Positions 1 to 6,609 of a stretch of 9,551 bases of DNA are shown here, in pieces (positions within the stretch are counted from its first letter, which is position 1; each line of letters starts with the position of its first letter). The stretch spans positions 1-9,551 of the forward strand of contig JAHFCY010000121.1 in the NCBI GenBank assembly GCA_023249255.1, in the 5' to 3' direction. The stretch is from Candidatus Lindowiibacteriota bacterium (lineage in GTDB: Bacteria > Lindowbacteria > 2-12-FULL-62-27). The notes under the pieces are model-generated. The model had not been told where the DNA came from. It ran no database searches and was given only the letters and a program-made list of their open reading frames with translations. Made by a program: the position numbers and the translations under genes.

Positions 1-857
1 CCATTCCTTACGTCGGCTCTTACTCCACAAAGGACCGCACAAAACGAGTGCGGGGTCTGGCGTCTGCCGCCGTTGGTGATGGCTATCTCCCACAGCCCGG
101 CCACGCCCGACCGCCTGTGCCGGCTGTCGTGACCAATGCGTTCGGCTCCGGCCGCACAGTGTTCTTCGCCTTTGATCTCGGCCTTTCGATGATACCGGCA
201 AACAAGTCCGCAACGGCGTTACTGCTTGCCGCCGCCCTGCGCAAAGTCACGCCCAGCCGCGAAATCTTCATCCCCGACGGTCGCACCGCGGTGGGCATCA
301 CGGCCCGGTCGAATGTCGTGCCTCTATCTCTTGCGGTCCGGATCGAGGAAGCAATCCCCGCCGGTGCAAGCGTCGTAAACAAATTCGCCGGCGCGATTCA
401 GGGAAACTCCGTGGTCTGGAGCGTATCTCTCGATGTCAACGAATCCGACACGGTGTTCTACGTCTTGGGGCTTCCTGATGTGGGCGAGGCATCTGTGACG
501 ACGTCCGCCGACCTTTCGTACATTGTCAGGGGCAATTACATTCTCTTCGACCGACTGAATCTGACGTTGGTGACGGAAAAGAACCTGCCTGGCCTTTTGG
601 ATCAGTCCATCGCCCAATTGAACGCCATGACCGTCTCTCACGGCGACCGAAGCAAAATCAATCATGCCGTGGATGACCTACAGAAACAGAGGACATCGCC
701 GCCCGCCACGGACAAGCAGATTGAAGACGCGATCAGGGACATATTCGAGATCATCAAGGATTTGGGTGAGATTGCCGCCGATCAGGCGGCGCTCGACGCA
801 ATCAGGGACACGCTGGATAAGGTGGTGATGATTTATGGAACTCAGATTGCAAAATAA
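1..857 (+). CDS. C-terminal part of a large, probably surface/secreted beta-rich protein (5' end outside window)
   Basis: The frame is open from base 3 through the left edge, so the GTG at 48 is not a credible start and the gene begins upstream of the window. The first ~75 visible residues contain a stretch around GSGRTVFFAFDLG followed by a small-residue helix. This resembles the last strand and helix of glutamine-amidotransferase-like/ThuA-like folds in large envelope proteins. Next comes a beta-rich segment of ~110 residues with the rhythm of CARDB/DUF11-type extracellular sandwiches (pattern IPAGASVV..., VVWSVSLDVNESDTVFYV). The last ~85 residues are charged and helical, with two related helices at bases 723-758 (EDAIRDIFEIIK) and 792-827 (LDAIRDTLDKVV). 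The stop is TAA at 855-857. No catalytic residues are visible. Surface location is inferred from domain style only, because the N-terminus and any signal peptide lie outside the window. Confidence 0.75.
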   Translation, partial: IPYVGSYSTKDRTKRVRGLASAAVGDGYLPQPGHARPPVPAVVTNAFGSGRTVFFAFDLGLSMIPANKSATALLLAAALRKVTPSREIFIPDGRTAVGITARSNVVPLSLAVRIEEAIPAGASVVNKFAGAIQGNSVVWSVSLDVNESDTVFYVLGLPDVGEASVTTSADLSYIVRGNYILFDRLNLTLVTEKNLPGLLDQSIAQLNAMTVSHGDRSKINHAVDDLQKQRTSPPATDKQIEDAIRDIFEIIKDLGEIAADQAALDAIRDTLDKVVMIYGTQIAK

Positions 858-869
858 TATTTTGTTCCC

Positions 870-892
870 ATCAACATAATGCTCATGTTGAT
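870..892. repeat. 8-bp inverted repeat (hairpin) after the stop of the partial gene
   Basis: ATCAACAT at 870-877 and ATGTTGAT at 885-892 are perfect reverse complements separated by 7 nt. The stem is AT-rich and is not followed by a T-run, so it does not look like an intrinsic terminator. The ATG of the 32-codon ORF (879-881) falls in the loop. It could be a weak RNA hairpin affecting that start or the 3' end of the upstream message, or it may be chance. Confidence 0.4.
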
Positions 893-977
893 TATCCCGC
901 CGTCACAAGACTTGGAGGAAATTCAGGACATCCTCGACAAAATCGTACTAACCTGCGAGGGGAGATTGGGCAATTGA
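879..977 (+). CDS. 32-codon ORF, possible remnant or in-frame duplicate of the upstream gene's tail
   Basis: The ORF runs from ATG 879 to TGA 975-977 and encodes 32 residues. It is in the same frame as the preceding gene, with only TAA 855-857 between them. Its second half (LEEIQDILDKIV...) aligns without gaps to the end of the upstream protein (LDAIRDTLDKVV...). Both segments are exactly 21 residues from their stops, and the two sites are exactly 120 nt apart. There is no Shine-Dalgarno sequence before ATG 879, and that ATG sits in a hairpin loop. The TGA directly abuts the ATG of the next gene, an arrangement that favours translational coupling. It could be a decayed tandem duplication, the former C-terminal tail lost to a new stop codon, or a short coupling peptide. 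Whether it is translated cannot be judged from sequence alone. Confidence 0.3.
   Translation: MLMLIIPPSQDLEEIQDILDKIVLTCEGRLGN
957..964 (+). promoter_or_regulatory. Purine-rich ribosome binding site for the TPR gene
   Basis: GAGGGGAG lies upstream of ATG 978. The GGAG core ends 13 nt before the start, which is slightly long. It would be 19 nt from the next in-frame ATG at 984, so 978 is the better start. The site lies inside the small ORF, whose stop touches the start codon, so reinitiation may add to translation. Confidence 0.5.
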
Positions 978-3026
978 ATGGACATGTGGCGTCAAACGGT
1001 ATGGGTGGCCTGCCTTCTTCTCGGACAAATATCCGAATCTCAGGCCGCCGTCATATTAAAAGAATTCTTTGATACTCGACAAGCCGTCTCCAGCTCTTTC
1101 GTCTACGATACAACGATGGGCAACTCGGATATCCAAAGCGGCCAGCTGGTCATATCCTATCCCGTAAAAAATGAGGCAACCCCAGGCGGGTTTTCCTTCT
1201 CCCTGCCGGCGGTACCCGTTGACCCGGGCGAACGCCGAATCGAATTGAGATTCCTTGGCGGCGGCGCAACCCTCTCCCAGTCGGTCTACATCAGTTACGC
1301 CGTCGGCCCCGGTGATGGATTGTGCCTTCCTTCGTTCGGCTGGGCCGAGGGAGGCAATGTAAAAAACACGCGCACGGGATATATCGTTCAATTTCAACAG
1401 CGGGGTGACGGCTCGGCGGCTATCCTGCTTTTGAGAAATGACTCCGGATGGACCAACCTCATCCAGATCTATCACCCGCTGGGCGTCAATCCCACAACCT
1501 CGCTCCGAAAACTGGTTATCCGCCATAAAAGAACCGGTGAGCATCGAATCGATGCCGTCTTTGACAGCGGAGGATTGTTCTCCCGGACGTTTTCCTTTGA
1601 GGATGACCGGTATCCCCCCGGCAATGTCTGCCGGGGACTGCAAATCAGCGGCAAGGGAAAGAGTGCTGTTGTAGACGAGACAATCCGGATATTGACGGAT
1701 TCTTGGATCGTCGAGGATTTTCCTCTGTCCCACGAGGATATGAAAAACATTGAGGACGATTCCAAACGCAGTCTGACAGAGTCCAGGTCCAAACTCCGAT
1801 CTGCGGATATCACCACAGAACTGGCCATGGCTAAACAGGCATATGATTCAGGAGATTTTGCGTCGGCACAGGATGCATGTTTGTCGATTCTGTATACGGA
1901 TACGTCGAACGCCGACGCGCTTGACCTGTTGGGTCTGACTGAAAATTCGACGGAACAATTTTCCGATGCCTTCCGGCATTTCAGCGAGGCGCTGGAGATT
2001 CGACAGCGCCGAAGCGGTCCGGAACACGGGAAACTCGCGGAAAGCCTTTCGCATCTGGCGGACATGTACATTGACCGAAGTCCTTCGGATGCCGAAAAAC
2101 TCTACGTCCAGTCGCTGGCATTTCTGGAAAAATGGTATGGGAAAGACCATCCCAGAGTCGTCGAAGGCCTCCGGGATTTGGCAAGGCTCTACAGCAAGTA
2201 TAATTATGGTCGCGCCGAACAAAATCTTCTTACGGCCCTAGCGATTCAGGAACACTTGTCCGGCCTGGACAATGTCGACCTTTTCCCGATCCTGAACGAT
2301 CTTGGCGCTCTTTATCTGCATCGGCAGAAACGATATTCTGATGCGGAAAAAATATTTCGGCGCGCATTGGCCATCGGAGAAAACACCTACGGCACAAACA
2401 GTCGTGAAATCCTCCCCGTCATCCAGCAGATAGAAACCATATACGAAAAGCAAACGAATTATGCCGCGCTGGAACCAGTCTACAAACGCCTGATCGACCT
2501 CGTCCCGAAATTTGGCGGCCGCCATTTCACCTACACGGCCCGCCGCATGCACAACCTCGGCATGGTCTACTTTAATCAAGCCCGCTATGCGGAAGCGGAA
2601 GAATGGTACAAAAAGTCAATATATCTTTGGACTAGAGAGATCGGCCCGGATCACATAGAAATTTCCGAAGCGCTCGCAAACCTCGCAAGCGTCTACCTCA
2701 AACAGGGTAAATACAAAGACGCCGAATCCTGCTACCTCCGCGCCATCGCCATCCGTGGCAAAGCCTTCGGACTCGACAACCCGAATCTCAGCACAGACTA
2801 CAACAACCTCGGCGTCGCCTACGCCCAGCAAGGCCATGATCGGGAAGCAGAAGAAACCTACAGACGATCCATCGCAATGGCCGAAAAATCCAACAACTCC
2901 GCCGGCCTCGCCAACACCTACGTCAACCTAGCCAAATCCCTAAGAAAATTGGGCCGCGAGATGGAGGCTATTTACTACGAGGCGCAAGGCGAAAAAATGA
3001 GGGAAAAAGAAAAACAGGGTAAGTGA
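978..3026 (+). CDS. Secreted protein: beta-rich lectin-like N-terminal half plus ~10 kinesin-light-chain-type TPRs
   Basis: 682 residues. Residues 1-23 look like a Sec signal peptide: short basic start (MDMWRQ), hydrophobic core VWVACLLLG and a cleavage site near SQA-AV. No lipobox was seen. Residues ~25-250 are beta-rich with alternating hydrophobic strands (QLVISYPV, RIELRFLGGG, YIVQFQQRG, KLVIRHKR, HRIDAVFDS). This suggests a concanavalin-like jelly roll, possibly for carbohydrate or surface binding, but that is inference. Residues ~280-670 are TPR units, many with the 42-residue KLC-type period and signatures such as LGMVYFNQARYAEAEEWYKKSI and YAQQGHDREAEETYRRSI. These are protein-protein scaffolds. 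The C-terminus is short and basic (REKEKQGK). The start at 978 is chosen from GAGGGGAG and because the previous ORF ends exactly there. Leucine codons become almost all CTC in the last ~110 codons, unlike the mixed use earlier. The partner is unknown. It converges on the hydrolase/CHAT module, with 57 nt between the stops. Confidence 0.9.
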   Translation: MDMWRQTVWVACLLLGQISESQAAVILKEFFDTRQAVSSSFVYDTTMGNSDIQSGQLVISYPVKNEATPGGFSFSLPAVPVDPGERRIELRFLGGGATLSQSVYISYAVGPGDGLCLPSFGWAEGGNVKNTRTGYIVQFQQRGDGSAAILLLRNDSGWTNLIQIYHPLGVNPTTSLRKLVIRHKRTGEHRIDAVFDSGGLFSRTFSFEDDRYPPGNVCRGLQISGKGKSAVVDETIRILTDSWIVEDFPLSHEDMKNIEDDSKRSLTESRSKLRSADITTELAMAKQAYDSGDFASAQDACLSILYTDTSNADALDLLGLTENSTEQFSDAFRHFSEALEIRQRRSGPEHGKLAESLSHLADMYIDRSPSDAEKLYVQSLAFLEKWYGKDHPRVVEGLRDLARLYSKYNYGRAEQNLLTALAIQEHLSGLDNVDLFPILNDLGALYLHRQKRYSDAEKIFRRALAIGENTYGTNSREILPVIQQIETIYEKQTNYAALEPVYKRLIDLVPKFGGRHFTYTARRMHNLGMVYFNQARYAEAEEWYKKSIYLWTREIGPDHIEISEALANLASVYLKQGKYKDAESCYLRAIAIRGKAFGLDNPNLSTDYNNLGVAYAQQGHDREAEETYRRSIAMAEKSNNSAGLANTYVNLAKSLRKLGREMEAIYYEAQGEKMREKEKQGK

Positions 3027-3083
3027 CCATGCAGAAATTAGTACGGGCAACTGCCACGTCTGCCGTGTGCTCACCTTGACGTG
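3027..3083. other. Short convergent intergenic region without a clear terminator
   Basis: 57 nt separate the TPR stop (3024-3026, +) from the hydrolase stop (3084-3086, -). A 6-bp inverted repeat (CACGTC 3055-3060, GACGTG 3078-3083) spans a 17-nt loop, and a 4-bp CACG/CGTG pair lies inside it. No T-run follows on either strand, so neither is a convincing intrinsic terminator. Transcripts from the two sides may overlap or end by another mechanism. Confidence 0.5.
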
Positions 3084-4241
3084 CTACGCGAGGGAGGTTC
3101 GTATAGTCTCGACCAGCGTGTGATGCTTCCAATAGGTGGAATGTGTCCATAGACCAGAGGATGGCATGTGTGCAACTTCTATATCCTTAGGGCACTCACT
3201 GGAAGACAAGTGGAAAATTTTGCCGGCGAGGAAAGCCAGAGGGTCTAACGAATCCCACAGATTTGTCCACTTTAGTATCGTAGGTGGAAGTTTTACCGGC
3301 CTTCTTTGATACTTGGATAGGCTCGTTCGAGGGTCGACCACGTGGAAAAATGCCGGCTGACTTCCAAAAGTTACGAACCCGTTTATGTATAGTGGCATTT
3401 GTGTATCTACTGCCGCGTCGAAAGCGATCAGCCCCCCAAGACTATGAGCTATGACATGGATCGGGTTTTCACAAGTACCGAATTCCCTCGCGGATTGGCT
3501 TATCGCTTCTCTGAGTCGACTATGAATTTCTGCTCTATGTCGTTGGTAAACAAAAATGTCGCCCAAAAAGTGTACAATATCCGGTCCATATTGCACCCGC
3601 AAAAATTGGTTGAAATTGGCTAGCACTTGCACAATCATCGCTTCTACAAAGGCGTCTAGCTCGAAGAACATCCGATTCACTACGCCTTTCACGTCTGCCA
3701 CGAAACCACGGGTTTCGGCTTGTCCAAGTCTTTTTGGCGAGGCACTCTGTAGGGCAACACCGAGGGTTTGCCCAATCGCTTCAAGCAGGGCCTTATCTTC
3801 AATTAACTTTAGACAGCGCGTTTCACCCAAGCGTTCTTTGATGGTATCTCGAAGCGTTTTGGATGCTTTCTCTCCACGAACCTTGCTTGGTACTGGAAGT
3901 CCACTTGCCATGATCGCCGCGCGGGAAACGATCTCGATCTTCTCTACGAGAAGGGAGGAGGCCCGTACCCCCCTGCCCTGAGGAGGGGTGTATTGTTTTA
4001 ACAGATTCATAGCAAGTGGCATGACCGGTTGAGAAATTATGCCCCTAACTCTATCTGTCGGCACATGTGGGATAGTATCCTCGATACCCTTAACTTCCGC
4101 ACCCAAGTCCCCCCAAAATACCGGAATAAATTTCCATGCGTCGCCCACGAGTTTATTTAATTCGTCTACCCGTTCTTTGAATTCGCTACTGTTCCGGCAT
4201 CCGACGCCATGGATGACCAGTACGGGTTTAGGTTCAGCCAA
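3084..4241 (-). CDS. Alpha/beta hydrolase (lipase/esterase-like), translationally coupled to the CHAT gene
   Basis: 385 residues from a TTG start at 4241, with AGGAG 6 nt upstream. This start overlaps the CHAT stop by 8 nt. The ATG at 4331 would add 30 residues lying antiparallel to nothing recognisable and entirely inside the CHAT coding region, so it was rejected. Residues 7-14 (VLVIHGVG) form the first core strand with the HGxG oxyanion-hole motif. The nucleophile elbow is HVIAHSLGG with Ser267; it is the lipase GxSxG motif with Ala in the first position. The acid is Asp330 or Asp333 (NLWDSLDPLAF) and the likely catalytic base is His367 (LWTHSTYW). The order and spacing are those of serine lipases/esterases. 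Residues ~60-230 form a long, largely helical insertion that could be a lid or a partner-binding region. There is no signal peptide or obvious membrane span, so it should act in the cytoplasm or at the inner face of the membrane. The substrate is not readable. Lipid, acyl ester or thioester are options. Context suggests an effector or partner of the CHAT protease. Confidence 0.85.
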   Translation of the reverse strand: MAEPKPVLVIHGVGCRNSSEFKERVDELNKLVGDAWKFIPVFWGDLGAEVKGIEDTIPHVPTDRVRGIISQPVMPLAMNLLKQYTPPQGRGVRASSLLVEKIEIVSRAAIMASGLPVPSKVRGEKASKTLRDTIKERLGETRCLKLIEDKALLEAIGQTLGVALQSASPKRLGQAETRGFVADVKGVVNRMFFELDAFVEAMIVQVLANFNQFLRVQYGPDIVHFLGDIFVYQRHRAEIHSRLREAISQSAREFGTCENPIHVIAHSLGGLIAFDAAVDTQMPLYINGFVTFGSQPAFFHVVDPRTSLSKYQRRPVKLPPTILKWTNLWDSLDPLAFLAGKIFHLSSSECPKDIEVAHMPSSGLWTHSTYWKHHTLVETIRTSLA

Positions 4242-6609
4242 AATATTCTCCTTTTTTGACTTTTGCGGCAGGATCGCCGTAGAGAGTGTAGGCAAGCCAC
4301 GTCGGATCTCCCGGCTCGTCCTTGATGGCATTACGTGCTGCCTTCAGAGAGTCACCGAGATTCTGGTCCGCCAGTATAGCCTTGTAAAACTCTTTGGCAA
4401 ATATATGAGCGGACTGATCCCTGACTTCCCAAAGAGTTCCCACGAAAGCGCCCGCTCCTGCAGCCAAGAAACGGATGGCCCATCCTGTATGCCGAGTGTA
4501 GATCGGCGCCTGCCCATCGCTTCGACATGAATTCATAAAAACGAGGGGGAAGTGAAATTGTTTGGGCAACCCTGTGAGTAAAGACAGCTGAAATGGCACC
4601 TCACCCATCATGATTCCGGAAGAGGCTGGCGATTTTGGCTTGAAGGTGTTGTGGCAGGCAAAATGCAGGAGGTCGAAGTCCGCATTATCCAGAAGCTGTA
4701 TCAACCGGTCGATATCGCTAATTGCCACATCTGTTAAAATACCGTTGGACTCGACTAGTTGGCGTAATGTATTGGTCTCAGCCTTTGCCGACTCAAGAGA
4801 ATCATCCGGCAACACAAAAGCTGCACTGGAGAGATTCAACTCGCTGGGCGGTGGCCCTCCAATCATCCAGCGTGCCACTGGAAATTGCTCTGCCAGAAAT
4901 CCGGCGTCCCGATTGCCATCGGATTCAAATGGATAGAGCAACTCCCAAGGCACCGGGTCTCCAGAAGTCAGAATCATCATTCGCGCGATTTTATTCTGCC
5001 GTTCCCAAAATTGTTGTTGCAGCGACTTGGGAATAAATTCATCCCACAATTCGATTCCTTTGCCTTTTAACCATCGTCGCGTCTGTTCTGCATTATACGG
5101 AACCCCTCCCCGTGCGACCTCGTTTAGTTGAGTGACCAAGTCTTCGATTGCCTCCTGAGGAGTCCTCTTGAGCGGTTCTGATTGTGTTTCGTCTGGGCAA
5201 CCGACACTGTCATCGATCAGCTGGTAGCGGTAAACGTTTTGAGCTTCGCTAAAATGGATGATCAAACTCATTTCCCCGGGCTGACGTGTGCGATGTGACA
5301 CAGCAGCCAAGAGGTCCATTTGTCGGCTGGTAGTAACTTCGCGAGCGACAATAACCTCCAAGGTGAGGACGCCTATATAAGTGCCCCCATGAAATGCAGT
5401 CACCTCAATACTGTGAACACCCGGCTGTTTGGCCTCAAGCTCAAAAAAACGCCACTCCGAATCCTCACGTGCCGGAACATGGAGCGACTGAATGTTGGGG
5501 GAACGAAGCTCAAATCCGGGACAATGCACAACAATCCGAATGTCACACTCAAGGGGCAATTGTTTAAGCTCCACACTTGGTCCATTCCCCGGTTGCAGGG
5601 ATACCCGAATCTGTAGAGCAACTCGATCACCCGATTTTACCTGTTGCGGCATTCGGCCTTGAAGAAAACGTTGAGGCGGCTTTGTTGGAGGAAGGGATGA
5701 TTGTACCCGGCCCCCATGAGGCCGCGTTCGATTTTGCATCGGTTGCATATCAGCCGCTGCACCTAGCGTCGCACCAGCTCCACCACTATCTGGAGAATCC
5801 GCGTCGAGAACTAGTGTGACATGTGGTAACACGGGGGGTAATAATTCGTCCGGCCTTTCATTAGGGGAAACCAGTGAGGCATCCCCTTGCATCACGTTTA
5901 ATGGTCCGCTTGGCAGCTCCGCAATGGATGGTATTCCGGTCGTGGCATCCCTTGGCCATACACCTTTATTTTCGAAATCCTCTATGGAGAGTGCTGCCTC
6001 ATAAACTTCAATTATGTCTACGATTCCCTCAATTTTCTTATTACCCACACGTTTGGCGTTAAAAAAATTTCCCACCAACTGAAAAATATCCTCCGTCATC
6101 AACAGTTTCCCCGGCTCGACCAATTCGTTGATATCCAGCATCGAATTCACAGGTACCACCCCAAGCCCACGCGGTAGCCGTAGCGGCCAAACCCGTCCTT
6201 TTATAAGGTGAGGTACTACACTTTTTATTTTGTAGACCAATCCTTTTTGAAACTTGGGGGTAAAGACAAGCTGATGCCCCAAGAGACCGATGTGAACCTT
6301 CGTGGGAATGTCATGGGAAATCCCTTGCTGGAAGGCAACAACCTTTTCGATCGCGCCAGCAATACATCTGGGATTGGCGATTAGCTTGAATACTAGACAA
6401 TCCTTAGTTTTGGCGACAGACGTTATACCTTCGATATTCATGGCTTGCGCCAACGAGCACTTTAGATTTTGATGAGTCGCCCTTGAGACACCCGTGCCAC
6501 CAGTAATTTTTACGGAGAGGAGAGCACACTCAACTTGTTCACTCATCACGACTCGCGGTGGCTCTCCTAAAATGTTTTGTCCTCCCAGAGCGGCCACATC
6601 CCCTGACAT
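4234..6609 (-). CDS. CHAT-domain caspase-like protease with degenerate nucleotide-cyclase-like N-terminal domain
   Basis: 791 residues from ATG 6609, which has AAAGGAG 6 nt upstream. The GTG at 6627 precedes that site and was rejected. Residues ~24-204 follow class III adenylate/guanylate cyclase order: a first strand CALLSVKITGGTG, then KDCLVFKL, then VHIGLLG, then VNSMLDINELVEPGKLLMTED, ending in a strand like IIEVYEA. The first metal Asp is replaced by Lys34, and the usual Arg of the NxxxR motif appears to be Asp159, so it is probably inactive and may bind ligand or partner. Residues ~205-320 are a Pro/Gly-rich linker. Residues ~322-424 are a beta-sandwich-like segment (HSIEVTAFHGGTYIGVLTLEV). 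Residues ~440-791 are a CHAT domain (clan CD, caspase/separase fold) with His653 in LLHFACHN and Cys695 in VFMNSCRSDG, followed by the conserved AGAGAFVGTLW and LAYTLYGDP blocks. No signal peptide or TM is seen. A cysteine protease activated through the N-terminal region is the likely role; the target is unknown, and the coupled hydrolase is the first candidate. Confidence 0.88.
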   Translation of the reverse strand: MSGDVAALGGQNILGEPPRVVMSEQVECALLSVKITGGTGVSRATHQNLKCSLAQAMNIEGITSVAKTKDCLVFKLIANPRCIAGAIEKVVAFQQGISHDIPTKVHIGLLGHQLVFTPKFQKGLVYKIKSVVPHLIKGRVWPLRLPRGLGVVPVNSMLDINELVEPGKLLMTEDIFQLVGNFFNAKRVGNKKIEGIVDIIEVYEAALSIEDFENKGVWPRDATTGIPSIAELPSGPLNVMQGDASLVSPNERPDELLPPVLPHVTLVLDADSPDSGGAGATLGAAADMQPMQNRTRPHGGRVQSSLPPTKPPQRFLQGRMPQQVKSGDRVALQIRVSLQPGNGPSVELKQLPLECDIRIVVHCPGFELRSPNIQSLHVPAREDSEWRFFELEAKQPGVHSIEVTAFHGGTYIGVLTLEVIVAREVTTSRQMDLLAAVSHRTRQPGEMSLIIHFSEAQNVYRYQLIDDSVGCPDETQSEPLKRTPQEAIEDLVTQLNEVARGGVPYNAEQTRRWLKGKGIELWDEFIPKSLQQQFWERQNKIARMMILTSGDPVPWELLYPFESDGNRDAGFLAEQFPVARWMIGGPPPSELNLSSAAFVLPDDSLESAKAETNTLRQLVESNGILTDVAISDIDRLIQLLDNADFDLLHFACHNTFKPKSPASSGIMMGEVPFQLSLLTGLPKQFHFPLVFMNSCRSDGQAPIYTRHTGWAIRFLAAGAGAFVGTLWEVRDQSAHIFAKEFYKAILADQNLGDSLKAARNAIKDEPGDPTWLAYTLYGDPAAKVKKGEYFG
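4248..4252 (-). promoter_or_regulatory. Shine-Dalgarno that sets the TTG start of the hydrolase
   Basis: On the minus strand AGGAG occupies 4252-4248, 6 nt before TTG at 4241-4239. It lies inside the last codons of the CHAT gene. Its good spacing is the main reason for choosing the TTG over the distant ATG at 4331. Confidence 0.75.

Noticed and set aside
48-50. GTG at 48 as the start of the first gene
   Set aside because: The frame is open to the window edge and the sequence upstream of 48 reads as part of the same protein; no SD is present.
1056-1733. 225-codon minus-strand ORF opposite the TPR gene
   Set aside because: It is antisense to the beta-rich half of a protein with signal peptide and clear domains. 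Its composition and lack of motifs fit a shadow frame.
3027-3083. Bidirectional terminator between the convergent genes
   Set aside because: Only a 6-bp stem with a 17-nt loop and no T-run on either strand.
4242-4331. ATG at 4331 as the start of the hydrolase
   Set aside because: It would add 30 residues lying wholly inside the CHAT gene in another frame, without an SD. TTG 4241 has AGGAG at 6 nt, and the alpha/beta hydrolase fold begins right after it.
5577-5819. 80-codon plus-strand ORF antisense to the CHAT linker
   Set aside because: It lies entirely opposite the Pro/Gly-rich linker of a well-supported gene, has no SD or recognisable domain, and its length is expected by chance there.
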